A stretch of 64,000 bases of DNA from Pseudomonas sp. ERMR1:02 (GTDB taxonomy: Bacteria; Pseudomonadota; Gammaproteobacteria; Pseudomonadales; Pseudomonadaceae). Shown piece by piece: positions 54,229-62,904 of the stretch. The position numbers and the translations under genes were made by a program. The stretch is from positions 19,562 to 83,561 of the forward strand of contig NZ_NKJI01000024.1 in the NCBI RefSeq assembly GCF_002277815.1. Reading direction: 5' to 3'. The notes under the pieces are model-generated. The model was not told the DNA's origin, ran no database searches, and saw only the letters and a program-made list of their open reading frames with translations. Position 1 is the first letter of the stretch, and each line of letters opens with the position of its first letter.

Positions 54229-54778
54229 GGCCGCTCCACTGTTTTTTTGATTATTTTTGCTCATCAGGGGCTGGCGGCATCAATAAGCGTGCCGGGCACC
54301 CCGTCTGCGCATCGGGCAGTTCCATAAAACTTTTTAAGTAACTGATGTTTATCAGCTTTATTTTTACAACTATTGAATCCTCCGGTTTCTTGTGATGCCA
54401 CTCAGGCCGAATGCCAGGCAAGTTGTCCGTACAGTCAGGACTCAATCTGGTGCGTTGATCTTTTTTTCAAAGTTGCGCATCAACCATAGACCACTCTCAA
54501 ACAGCTGATTTCACATAGGAAATCTTGACCATATTTCGATCCTGTCAAGTGCGTCAAAATGGTGAGAGGCCTCACCATTTTGGTGATTTTAGATTTAAAC
54601 CGTTATTTATCAGTTGGTTAAAACAGTCATAAGCTTATAAAAAATATTCTTGCTGATTCCCATAACAGCAGCTAGCGTTTATTCCTGACAACGTTGACAG
54701 GAATACACCTGTTTTCGATGGCTTCATATAAAACATTTAGAACCGGCATCAGTCGGTCATGCCTGCGAGGAATCCGGA
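54229..54778. other. 550-nt divergent control region of the pyrimidine locus
   Basis: The region separates the permease gene (minus) from the dihydropyrimidinase gene (plus). It is AT-rich at 54330-54370 and 54585-54740, with no open frame of note, and holds the long palindrome at 54555-54582. Both promoters must lie here. Confidence 0.7.
54555..54582. promoter_or_regulatory. 12-bp-arm palindrome, candidate operator of the pyrimidine genes
   Basis: CAAAATGGTGAG-AGGC-CTCACCATTTTG is a perfect dyad in the middle of the divergent control region. There is no clear T tract right after it and no gene ends nearby, so an operator is more likely than a terminator. The TetR regulator encoded at 60.4-60.9 kb is the nearest candidate to bind it. 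Confidence 0.6.
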
Positions 54779-56218
54779 ATGTCTCTGTTGATCCGTGGCG
54801 CCACCGTTGTTACCCATGATGAAAGTTATCGCGCCGATGTGTATTGCGCAGACGGCGTGATCAAGGCCATCGGCGAAAACCTCGACGTACCCGCAGGTGC
54901 GGAGATACTCGACGGCAGCGGCCAATACCTGATGCCCGGAGGTATCGACCCGCACACCCATATGCAACTGCCCTTCATGGGCACCGTGGCCAGCGAGGAC
55001 TTTTTCAGCGGCACGGCGGCAGGTCTCGCCGGCGGCACTACTTCGATCATCGACTTCGTGATTCCCAATCCTCAGCAGTCCTTGATGGAAGCCTTCCATC
55101 AGTGGCGCGGCTGGGCCGAGAAATCGGCGTCCGATTACGGCTTTCATGTCGCTATAACCTGGTGGAGCGAACAGGTTCGCGAGGAAATGACTGAGCTGGT
55201 GATCCATCACGGGGTTAACAGCTTCAAGCATTTCATGGCTTACAAAAACGCGATCATGGCGGCGGATGACACGCTGGTGGCGAGTTTCGAGCACTGTCTG
55301 GAATTGGGCGCGGTGCCCACCGTGCACGCGGAAAACGGCGAGCTGGTCTATCACCTGCAACGCAAGCTGATGGCTCAGGGCATGACCGGACCAGAGGCGC
55401 ATCCGCTGTCGCGTCCTTCCCAGGTGGAAGGCGAAGCCGCGAGCCGGGCCATCCGCATCGCCGAAACCCTGGGCACGCCGCTGTACCTGGTGCACGTTTC
55501 GACCAAGGAGGCCCTCGACGAAATCACCTATGCCCGCGCCAAGGGCCAGCCGGTCTACGGCGAAGTGCTGGCCGGGCATTTGCTGCTGGATGACAGCGTC
55601 TATCAACACCCGGACTGGCAGACCGCCGCCGGTTACGTGATGAGCCCGCCGTTCCGCCCGCGTGGCCATCAGGAAGCGCTCTGGCATGGCCTGCAAGCGG
55701 GCAACCTGCACACCACCGCCACCGATCACTGCTGCTTCTGCGCCGAGCAGAAAGCCGCCGGCAAGGACGACTTCAGCAAGATCCCCAATGGCACGGCTGG
55801 TATCGAAGACCGCATGGCCGTGCTCTGGGATGAAGGGGTGAATACCGGGCGGTTTTCGATGCAGCAATTCGTCGCCCTCACCTCCACCAACACCGCAAAA
55901 ATCTTCAACCTTTACCCACGCAAAGGCGCGATCCGCGTGGGCGCCGATGCCGATCTGGTGCTGTGGGACCCGCAAGGTACACGAACGATTTCGGCCAAGA
56001 CCCATCACCAGCAGGTCGACTTCAACATCTTCGAAGGCAAGACCGTGCGCGGCGTGCCCAGCCACACCATCAGCCAGGGCCGGGTGGTCTGGGCCGATGG
56101 CGACTTGCGCGCCGAGCGTGGTGCCGGGCGGTATATCGAACGGCCGGCATATCCGGCGGTGTTTGATTTGCTGAGCAAGCGGGCTGAGTTGAATCAGCCG
56201 GTTGCTGTGAAACGCTGA
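54779..56218 (+). CDS. hydA: Dihydropyrimidinase (D-hydantoinase)
   Basis: The 479-aa amidohydrolase has the metal-binding PGGIDPHTHMQLPF (about residues 54-67), the carbamylated-lysine segment NSFKHFMAYK (about 145-154), a conserved PTVHAENGELV and TDHCCFCAEQK. It opens dihydrouracil or dihydrothymine to the N-carbamoyl-beta-amino acid, the second step of the reductive pathway. AGGA stands 9 nt before the ATG. preT and preA follow on the same strand after a repeat cluster. Confidence 0.92.
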   Translation: MSLLIRGATVVTHDESYRADVYCADGVIKAIGENLDVPAGAEILDGSGQYLMPGGIDPHTHMQLPFMGTVASEDFFSGTAAGLAGGTTSIIDFVIPNPQQSLMEAFHQWRGWAEKSASDYGFHVAITWWSEQVREEMTELVIHHGVNSFKHFMAYKNAIMAADDTLVASFEHCLELGAVPTVHAENGELVYHLQRKLMAQGMTGPEAHPLSRPSQVEGEAASRAIRIAETLGTPLYLVHVSTKEALDEITYARAKGQPVYGEVLAGHLLLDDSVYQHPDWQTAAGYVMSPPFRPRGHQEALWHGLQAGNLHTTATDHCCFCAEQKAAGKDDFSKIPNGTAGIEDRMAVLWDEGVNTGRFSMQQFVALTSTNTAKIFNLYPRKGAIRVGADADLVLWDPQGTRTISAKTHHQQVDFNIFEGKTVRGVPSHTISQGRVVWADGDLRAERGAGRYIERPAYPAVFDLLSKRAELNQPVAVKR

Positions 56219-56230
56219 TCTTGCACCCAT

Positions 56231-56336
56231 GATCGTTCCCACGCTCTGCGTGGGAATGCAGCCCGGGACGCTCTGCGTCCCATTGGAACGCGGAGCGTCC
56301 CTTGAGGCATTCCCACGCAGAGCGTGGGAACGATCA
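56231..56336. repeat. GTTCCCACGCTCTGCGTGGGAA-type repeat cluster
   Basis: ATCGTTCCCACGCTCTGCGT and ACGCAGAGCGTGGGAACGAT are the outer arms; inside are GGGACGCTCTGCGTCCC and CGCGGAGCGTCCC. It is related to the cluster at 52640-52743. It sits between hydA and preT. Confidence 0.87.
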
Positions 56337-56379
56337 GCCCACCAGAGGCATAACCTCAATCCCCGTGAGGCCCAAAACC

Positions 56380-57747
56380 GTGATCAAGACCCTGACCCAC
56401 CTCCCGCATCCCTACGAGAACGCAGCCGCCCTCGCCGGCCATTTCACCGATCTGGCGCCGCCGCTCAATGACCGACAGGCCCACCTGGAAGCCTCGCGTT
56501 GCCTGTATTGCTACGACGCGCCATGCGTGAATGCCTGCCCCAGCGAGATCGATATCCCGTCGTTCATCCGCAACATCCATCAGGACAACGTTCAGGGCGC
56601 GGCGCAGAAAATCCTCTCGGCCAACATCCTCGGCGGCAGTTGCGCCCGGGTCTGCCCGACGGAAATCCTTTGTCAGCATGCCTGTGTGCGCAACAACGCC
56701 CATGAGTGCGCGCCTGTGTTGATCGGCCTGCTGCAGCGCTACGCCGTGGACAACGCGCATTTCAGCCAACACCCGTTCTCCCGCGCCGCTGCTACCGGCA
56801 AGCGCATTGCCGTGGTGGGTGCAGGTCCGGCCGGGCTGTCCTGCGCCCATCGCAGTGCCATGCACGGCCATGACGTGGTGATTTTCGAAGCCAGGGAAAA
56901 GGCCGGCGGCCTTAATGAATACGGGATCGCCAAGTACAAACTGGTGGACGATTACGCGCAGAAGGAGCTGGATTTTCTGCTGGAAATCGGCGGCATCGAA
57001 ATTCGCCACGGGCAAAAACTCGGGGACAACCTGAGCCTCAGCGAACTGCATCAGCAATTCGACGCGGTGTTCCTCGGCCTCGGCCTGGCCGCCAGCAAGC
57101 AACTGGGCCTAGCCAACGAAGACGCGCCCGGCCTGGTGGCCGCCACCGACTACATCCGCGAACTGCGCCAGGCGGATGACCTGACCCAATTACCTCTGGC
57201 TGACCACTGCATCGTGCTCGGCGCCGGCAATACCGCCATCGACATGGCCGTGCAAATGGCCCGCCTCGGCGCCCATGACGTCAATCTGGTGTACCGCCGT
57301 GGCGCCCCGGACATGGGCGCCACCCACCACGAACAGGACATCGCCAAGGCCAATCAGGTGCGCCTGTTGACCTGGGCACAACCGGAAGAAGTGTTGCTCG
57401 ATGATCAGGGCAACGTACGCGGCATGCGTTTCGCCCGCACCCATCTGGTGGAGGGTCGCCTGCAAACCACCGGCGAAACCTTCGAGCTGGCCGCCGATGC
57501 GATCTTCAAAGCCATCGGCCAGAGCTTCGATTCAAGCGCCCTGGCCGACCCACTCGCTCGCGAGCTCAAGCGTCAGGGCGACCGGATCGAAGTGGATGCA
57601 AACCTGCGCACCAGCATCCCCGGCGTATATGCCGGCGGCGACTGCACCAGCCTCGATCAGGACCTCACCGTGCAAGCGGTGCAGCACGGCAAACGGGCCG
57701 CCGAGGCCATCAGCGCTCAACTGATGCTCAATGTGGAGGCTGCGTAA
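56380..57747 (+). CDS. preT: NAD-dependent dihydropyrimidine dehydrogenase subunit PreT (PydX)
   Basis: The 455-aa protein has an N-terminal 4Fe-4S domain (CLYCYDAPCVNACPSEIDIP and CARVCPTEILCQHACV, about residues 45-110) and two nucleotide-binding domains, the first with IAVVGAGPAGLSCAHRSA (FAD) and the second with CIVLGAGNTAIDMAVQMA (NAD). It feeds electrons between NAD(P)H and PreA. The start is taken as GTG at 56380, with GAGG upstream. The stop is directly followed by the preA ATG. Confidence 0.9.
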   Translation: MIKTLTHLPHPYENAAALAGHFTDLAPPLNDRQAHLEASRCLYCYDAPCVNACPSEIDIPSFIRNIHQDNVQGAAQKILSANILGGSCARVCPTEILCQHACVRNNAHECAPVLIGLLQRYAVDNAHFSQHPFSRAAATGKRIAVVGAGPAGLSCAHRSAMHGHDVVIFEAREKAGGLNEYGIAKYKLVDDYAQKELDFLLEIGGIEIRHGQKLGDNLSLSELHQQFDAVFLGLGLAASKQLGLANEDAPGLVAATDYIRELRQADDLTQLPLADHCIVLGAGNTAIDMAVQMARLGAHDVNLVYRRGAPDMGATHHEQDIAKANQVRLLTWAQPEEVLLDDQGNVRGMRFARTHLVEGRLQTTGETFELAADAIFKAIGQSFDSSALADPLARELKRQGDRIEVDANLRTSIPGVYAGGDCTSLDQDLTVQAVQHGKRAAEAISAQLMLNVEAA

Positions 57748-59022
57748 ATGGCCGATCTGTCGATTGTCTTCGCCGGCATCAAGTCCCCCAACCCGTTCTG
57801 GCTGGCCTCCGCGCCGCCGACCGACAAGGCCTACAACGTGGTCCGCGCCTTCGAGGCCGGCTGGGGGGGCGTGGTCTGGAAAACCCTGGGTGAAGATCCG
57901 GCGGCGGTCAATGTGTCGTCGCGCTATTCGGCGCACTTCGGACCTAACAGAGAGGTTCTCGGCTTTAACAACATCGAGCTGATCACCGACCGTTCGCTGG
58001 AGATCAACCTGCGGGAAATCACCCAGGTCAAAAAGGACTGGCCGGACCGCGCATTGATCGTGTCGTTGATGGTGCCCTGCGTCGAAGAGTCCTGGAAAAA
58101 CATCCTGCCGCTGGTGGAAGCCACGGGCGCCGATGGCATCGAACTGAACTTCGGTTGCCCCCACGGCATGCCGGAACGCGGCATGGGGGCGGCGGTCGGC
58201 CAGGTTCCCGAGTACGTCGAACAGGTCACGCGCTGGTGCAAGACCTATTGCTCGCTGCCGGTGATCGTAAAGCTCACGCCGAACATCACCGACATTCGTG
58301 TGGCCGCCCGCGCGGCACACCGAGGTGGCGCCGATGCCGTATCGCTGATCAACACCATCAACTCGATCACTAGCGTCAATCTGGAGCGCATGGTCGCCAA
58401 TCCGATGGTCGGCAGCCAGAGCACCCACGGTGGTTATTGTGGTTCGGCGGTCAAGCCGATTGCCTTGAACATGGTCGCCGAAATCGCCCGCGATCCGCAG
58501 ACCGCAGGACTGCCTATCAGCGGCATCGGCGGTATTGGCAACTGGCGCGATGCGGCGGAATTCATCGCCCTGGGCAGTGGCTCGGTACAGGTATGCACGG
58601 CGGCGATGCTGCATGGCTTCCGGATTGTTGAGGAGATGAAGGATGGTCTGTCGCGCTGGATGGACAGTCAGGGTTACGCCAGCATCTCTGAGTTTTCCGG
58701 GCGGGCGGTGGGTAATACCACGGACTGGAAGTACCTCGATATCAACTATCAAGTGATCGCCAAGATTGACCAGGAGGCTTGTATCGGTTGCGGCCGTTGC
58801 CACATCGCTTGCGAAGACACCTCACACCAGGCGGTGGCCAGCCTGAAAAAAGCCGATGGAACCCATGCGTATGAAGTGATCGATGAGGAATGTGTGGGCT
58901 GCAATTTGTGCCAGATCACCTGTCCGGTGCAGGACTGCATCGAGATGGTGCCGGTGGAAACCGGCAAACCGTTTCTGGATTGGAATCATGATCCGAGGAA
59001 TCCCTACCACGTCGCCGTTTGA
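57748..59022 (+). CDS. preA: NAD-dependent dihydropyrimidine dehydrogenase subunit PreA (PydA)
   Basis: The 424-aa protein has an FMN-binding TIM barrel of the dihydroorotate-dehydrogenase type (SIVFAGIKSPNPFWLASAPP; GIELNFGCPHGMPERGMGAA) and a C-terminal ferredoxin domain with two 4Fe-4S motifs, CIGCGRCHIACED and CVGCNLCQITCPVQDC. With PreT it reduces uracil and thymine to the dihydro forms, the first step of the pathway. It starts right at the preT stop, so the two are coupled. Confidence 0.94.
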   Translation: MADLSIVFAGIKSPNPFWLASAPPTDKAYNVVRAFEAGWGGVVWKTLGEDPAAVNVSSRYSAHFGPNREVLGFNNIELITDRSLEINLREITQVKKDWPDRALIVSLMVPCVEESWKNILPLVEATGADGIELNFGCPHGMPERGMGAAVGQVPEYVEQVTRWCKTYCSLPVIVKLTPNITDIRVAARAAHRGGADAVSLINTINSITSVNLERMVANPMVGSQSTHGGYCGSAVKPIALNMVAEIARDPQTAGLPISGIGGIGNWRDAAEFIALGSGSVQVCTAAMLHGFRIVEEMKDGLSRWMDSQGYASISEFSGRAVGNTTDWKYLDINYQVIAKIDQEACIGCGRCHIACEDTSHQAVASLKKADGTHAYEVIDEECVGCNLCQITCPVQDCIEMVPVETGKPFLDWNHDPRNPYHVAV

Positions 59023-59047
59023 GTTCAGCAGCGCCTGAACGGACGCC

Positions 59048-59139
59048 TTCGCGGGCAAGCCTCGCTCCTACAGGTATTACGTCGTTCACATAATCGTGGG
59101 TTGACTTCAATCCTGTAGGAGCGAGGCTTGCCCGCGAAG
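59048..59139. repeat. REP-like inverted doublet (TGTAGGAGCGAGGCTTGCCCGCGAA type)
   Basis: TTCGCGGGCAAGCCTCGCTCCTACAG and CTGTAGGAGCGAGGCTTGCCCGCGAA lie about 40 nt apart between preA and the RHS-core gene. Confidence 0.9.
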
Positions 59140-59256
59140 AGGCCAGCAGCTACAACGCCAACCTCAAGCCCCCTCACCTATCAGTTCTGCTAGTAGACGC
59201 CACTCGAAATATCTTCGAAGCTGACACACATTCAATTCGTCAGCGAGAACCTCGTC

Positions 59257-60272
59257 ATGTCGGTCTCATCACTGAAAATTTTGTGCCGCTATCAGTACGA
59301 CCCATTGGACCAGCTCACAAGCCTGGGGCTTCTGCAACGCTTCTACCAAAAGGGCCGCCTGGCTACCGAGTTGGATCAACAGATACAACGAACAGTCTTC
59401 CGCCATCAAGCGCAGCCCTTGGCGCTGCAACGGAGCGAAGCTGGTGTTAGGGAAACCTCGTTGTTGATGACCGATCAAGCGAACTCGCTGCTGCGAACTG
59501 TCTCGGGGGTTAATCCGCAGCAATTTGCCTTTACCGCCTACGGATATCACCCGGCCGAAAGTGGTTTAAGTCGTTTGCTCGGGTTCAATGGGGAGTGCCC
59601 TGATGAAATTACTGGACACTATCCCCTAGGCCAGGGCAATCGTTTTTTTAATTCTGCCTTGATGCATTTTAACAGCCCGGATGTGAAGAGCCCTTTTGAT
59701 CAAGGGGCATTAATTCGTATGCTTACTGCAACAATGACCCTATAAACTATTTCGATCCGACTGGTAATGCGCGCTTTCCTTTATTGACGAAATTATTCAC
59801 GGACCAAAATTCTAAAACTCTTCGAACAGCCAGCAGTATCAACCGATCTAGCTCACCATACAAACCGATATCGAACAGTCTAATGGAGGGGCCAAGTAGG
59901 GGCGCACCACGCCCACCACCCCGCACTTCAAAGTACGCTTCTCAGCTAGCTAGTATTGACTCCCAATTACCTGACACTAAAGAGCTCATGAGTTATATTC
60001 CCGACCCATTAAGGCATACACCGAAGTATGAACACCTAGAATTCATGGGAATAAAATTTGACTACTTAAGATCGAATAACCCCAATTTTCAGCCCGTCGC
60101 TACCAAGCAGCAATTTCAAAACGTAAAAAGCCATCAAAAAAGTATTACTACTGCCAAAAAAGAAACCACCAAACAGCATCACGCCCAGCAACTTTCAAAA
60201 TTATATCTGGAAATAAAGAGTGGCAACGTAGTTCATTTCCGAGCATCAATAAATCAACAAATAAGGAGCTAA
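59257..60272 (+). pseudogene. Orphan RHS-repeat-associated core protein with novel C-terminal tip, one-base frameshift
   Basis: The first frame (59257-59745) encodes the short Pseudomonas RHS-core form: CRYQYDPLDQLTSLGLLQRF, a YGYHPAESGLSRLLGFNGE stretch and a core end that breaks at SPFDQG. One more G in the G4 run at 59704-59707 restores GGINSYAYCNNDPINYFDPT, the typical RHS boundary. The frame then runs on to 60272 (338 aa in all). The roughly 170-residue tip after NYFDPTG is AT-rich, Lys/Gln/Ser-rich and unlike any toxin that I recognise. No immunity gene follows, since the TetR gene comes 45 nt later on the other strand. No VgrG or T6SS gene is near. Confidence 0.72.
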
Positions 60273-60408
60273 GTAAGTGCCGAAGCGCCAGGAAAACTCA
60301 CGCGATAGTGCGCAAACTACGGCTCCAACCCAATCCCCCGCAATATCACACTCGTCACCGTCTGCACCGCCCGCTCGAACTGCATGTCCGACAGCGGCTG
60401 ATGATCAT

Positions 60409-60936
60409 TCAAATATTCACCTGATGATCAAAGTCGGCATAGTGCTGAGTCGAAGCCCAGATCATGTACAGCAGGCTCGAGGGCTCCACCGGCAGGATGC
60501 GTTTGTCGTCCACCCACTGGCGAATCTTCGCTTCTTTCATCTTGGCCCAGTCGTACAGACTGGCGTCCAGCGCCGAGCCCAGGGTCGGTGCGCCGTGGAT
60601 GATTTCGTTGGCCCAGACTTTGGAGCCGTAAGGCCGGCTGCGGGAGTGGTTCATTTTGGCGCGGATGTAGCTGCTGAGCACCACGCGCGGGTCGTCGAAC
60701 ATCTCGAAGCACAGTGCGTCCTGCTTCCACACTTCCAGCAGGTCGAACAGCACGGCGCTGTATAACTCGGTCTTGGTGCTGAAGTAGTAATGCAGGTTGG
60801 AGCGCGGCAGCTGCACTTCGGCGGCGATGTCGGCCATGGCGGTGCTGCCGAAACCTTTTTCGGCGAAGACTTTCTCGGCCCCCAGCAGAATTTTCTCGAC
60901 GTTACTGCGACGTATCTCGATCTTGTGATTGCCCAT
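60409..60936 (-). CDS. TetR family regulator of the pyrimidine locus (RutR-like), C-terminus frameshifted
   Basis: The protein has a TetR helix-turn-helix at about residues 8-55 (EKILLGAEKVFAEKGFGSTA; QLPRSNLHYYFSTKTELYSA) and a C-terminal domain of the type found in RutR-like regulators (MIWASTQHYADFDHQV). As read it stops after 175 residues. One more T in the T3 run (AAA at 60411-60413) gives the usual ending NDHQPLSDMQFERAVQTVTS... to a stop at 60317 (206 aa). The missing part is the last helix. It probably represses or activates the pyrimidine catabolic genes in response to a pyrimidine. Confidence 0.82.
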   Translation of the reverse strand: MGNHKIEIRRSNVEKILLGAEKVFAEKGFGSTAMADIAAEVQLPRSNLHYYFSTKTELYSAVLFDLLEVWKQDALCFEMFDDPRVVLSSYIRAKMNHSRSRPYGSKVWANEIIHGAPTLGSALDASLYDWAKMKEAKIRQWVDDKRILPVEPSSLLYMIWASTQHYADFDHQVNI

Positions 60937-61075
60937 GAGGGCTCCCTGACAACAGCGTTAAACAAGACTAGCATCCGCTCTACCTCGCGGCGACAGGGGA
61001 AAAGCAAACTTCGTACAACGCGCCCGGTGCGGCTAAACTTGCGCCCACATCGAACTTGCCGCCGAGGGATTGAAC

Positions 61076-61441
61076 ATGCTCTTGAAGAAAACCCTGACCA
61101 CCGCCGCCCTGCTCGGCTCGCTGCTCGCCGCTTCGTCGGTATTTGCCCACGCGCATCTGAAAAGCCAGACGCCCGCCGCCGACAGTACCGTCAAAGCACC
61201 AGCGGAACTGAGCCTGGTGTTTTCCGAAGGTGTCGAAGCCGACTTCTCCAAAGTCACGATTACCAAGGACGGTGCCGACATTCTGGTGAAAAGCCTGGTC
61301 ACTCAAGGGGGCGATAAAAAGACCCTGATTGTCACTCCGGCCGTACCCTTCACCGCAGGTGGCTACAAGGTCGAGTGGCACGTTGTGTCGGTCGATACCC
61401 ACAAAAGCGAAGGCGCTTACGCGTTCAAGGTTGGCCAGTAA
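61076..61441 (+). CDS. copC: CopC: periplasmic copper-binding protein
   Basis: The 121-aa protein has a signal peptide cut after VFA, leaving His at position 1 of the mature chain (HAHLKSQTP), the N-terminal Cu(II) ligand of CopC. WHVVSVDTHKSEGAYAFKV at the end carries the other ligands (DTH). It binds copper in the periplasm and passes it to CopD. GAGGG stands 7 nt before the ATG at 61076. copD follows 3 nt later. Confidence 0.92.
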   Translation: MLLKKTLTTAALLGSLLAASSVFAHAHLKSQTPAADSTVKAPAELSLVFSEGVEADFSKVTITKDGADILVKSLVTQGGDKKTLIVTPAVPFTAGGYKVEWHVVSVDTHKSEGAYAFKVGQ

Positions 61442-61444
61442 TTC

Positions 61445-62320
61445 ATGACGAGCGCGATGGTGCTGTGCCGTTTCCTGCATTTCACCGTGGTGCTGATGCT
61501 GTTCGGGGCGTGGCTGTTCAGGGCGTGGCTGTTCAGGCCGTTGTTGTTGGGGCGCGGCACTACGCTGGATCAACCGCTGGACCGTGTCGGTCATTGGCTG
61601 GCGGCCGTGGCGCTGGTCAGCGGTGTCGGCTGGTTGCTGTTGGTCACCGCCAGCATGGCCGGCGCCTGGGATGCGGCGTTCGAGCCATCGACCTTGCGCC
61701 TGGTGCTGGGCCACACCTTTTTTGGTCAGGTCTGGCGCTGGCACCTGCTGCTCAACGCGTTGCTGGTTGCGTTGCTGCTGACACCGCTACGCGCCAACCG
61801 GCCCTTGCAAATCATCCTCAGCGGCCTGCTCCTGGCGACCCTGGCCCCCGTCGGCCACGGCGCCATGCTCGACGGTACGGAAGGTCATTTGCTGATCCTC
61901 AATCAACTGGTGCACCTGACCTGCGTTGGTGCCTGGCTCGGTGGCTTGATGCTGCTGATCATGATCCTGGGCCGACCTGACGGGCATTGCATCAACGCGC
62001 TGTTGCAGCGTTTCAGTGGCGTCGGCTACGTCTTGGTGGCGGGGCTATTAATCACCGGGTTGATCAATGTGCGGGTGCTCACCGGGGCCTTTTGGCCGAC
62101 GCCGTTGTTCACCGGGTTTGCCTTGATTCTGTTGATCAAAGTCATGCTGGTAGGCGCAATGCTGGGTTTGGCGTTGTTCAATCGGTTGCGGGTCAACGTC
62201 TGTCAGAGGCGAATGGCAACGTTGCGTGCCAGCGTGATGCTGGAATGGCTGCTGGGGATGGGCGCGGTGGCCGCGGTGTCTTTACTCGGCACCATGCCGC
62301 CGATGACTCCTCCTCTGTAG
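61445..62320 (+). CDS. copD: CopD: copper resistance inner-membrane protein
   Basis: The 291-aa protein has eight predicted membrane segments with the CopD features WRWHLLLNALLVALLL and LLILNQLVHLTCVGAWLGGL, the His residues being possible copper ligands. It imports copper across the inner membrane with CopC. Near the N-terminus AWLFR occurs twice in a row because of a 15-bp tandem duplication (61506-61535). Its last 15 codons are inside the first unit of the 178-bp tandem repeat. Confidence 0.9.
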   Translation: MTSAMVLCRFLHFTVVLMLFGAWLFRAWLFRPLLLGRGTTLDQPLDRVGHWLAAVALVSGVGWLLLVTASMAGAWDAAFEPSTLRLVLGHTFFGQVWRWHLLLNALLVALLLTPLRANRPLQIILSGLLLATLAPVGHGAMLDGTEGHLLILNQLVHLTCVGAWLGGLMLLIMILGRPDGHCINALLQRFSGVGYVLVAGLLITGLINVRVLTGAFWPTPLFTGFALILLIKVMLVGAMLGLALFNRLRVNVCQRRMATLRASVMLEWLLGMGAVAAVSLLGTMPPMTPPL

Positions 62321-62801
62321 GAGCGAGGCTTGCCCGCGAAGGCCACACCGCGGTCAATCTGACCCACCGCATTATCGTTCTTCGCGGGCAAGCCTCGCTC
62401 CTACAGCCAGCCTACATGATTCAAACCGCACCAGGTCATCGTACAACGGCCGCGGTTTCTTTACTCGGCACCATGCCGCCGATGACTCCTCCTCTGTAGG
62501 AGCGAGGCTTGCCCGCGAAGGCCACACCGCGGTCAATCTGATCCACCGCATTATCGTTCTTCGCGGCAAGCCTCGCTCCTACAGCCAGCCTACATGATTC
62601 AAAACGCACCAAGTCATCGTACAACGGCCGCGGTGTCTTTACTCGGCACCATGCCGCCGATGACTCCTCCTCTGTAGGAGCGAGGCTTGCCCGCGAAGGC
62701 CACAACGCGGTCAATCTGATCCACCGCATTATCGTTCTTCGCGGGCAAGCCTCGCTCCTACAGTCAGCCTACATAATCTAAAACGCGCCAGGTCATCGTA
62801 C
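62271..62801. repeat. Three tandem copies of a 178-bp unit carrying a REP doublet and the copD tail
   Basis: Units start at 62271, 62450 and 62628 (spacing 179 and 178 bp). Each begins with the last 50 bases of copD (encoding SLLGTMPPMTPPL and its stop), then a REP doublet of the TGTAGGAGCGAGGCTTGCCCGCGAA type, and ends GGTCATCGTACAAC. The copies differ by a few bases. The 584-nt stretch to the porin gene is this array plus about 100 nt that should hold the porin promoter. Confidence 0.92.
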
Positions 62802-62904
62802 AACTTCTGATTGACAACACCCAAAACCCTCGCAAATAATCGCCTCCGTGTTGTACGACGACGTATGACAAAAATAAAAACAAGAAAAGTAATGGAGCGC
62901 CACA

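Noticed and set aside
52972..54327. 451-codon open frame antisense to the NCS1 permease.
   Set aside because: It has a His/Gln/Arg-rich composition typical of a shadow of a membrane-protein gene, with no family motif.
54749..56359. Long open frame antisense to dihydropyrimidinase.
   Set aside because: It is a shadow of hydA, its ends fall in repeat sequence, and no domain is visible.
59257..60272. A T6SS effector island around the RHS gene.
   Set aside because: No VgrG, PAAR, adaptor or T6SS structural gene lies within the window, and the gene is the short orphan RHS form.
62271..62801. Regular repeats considered as a CRISPR array.
   Set aside because: The units are 178 bp, near-identical throughout and contain REP doublets and copD sequence; there are no unique spacers and no cas genes.
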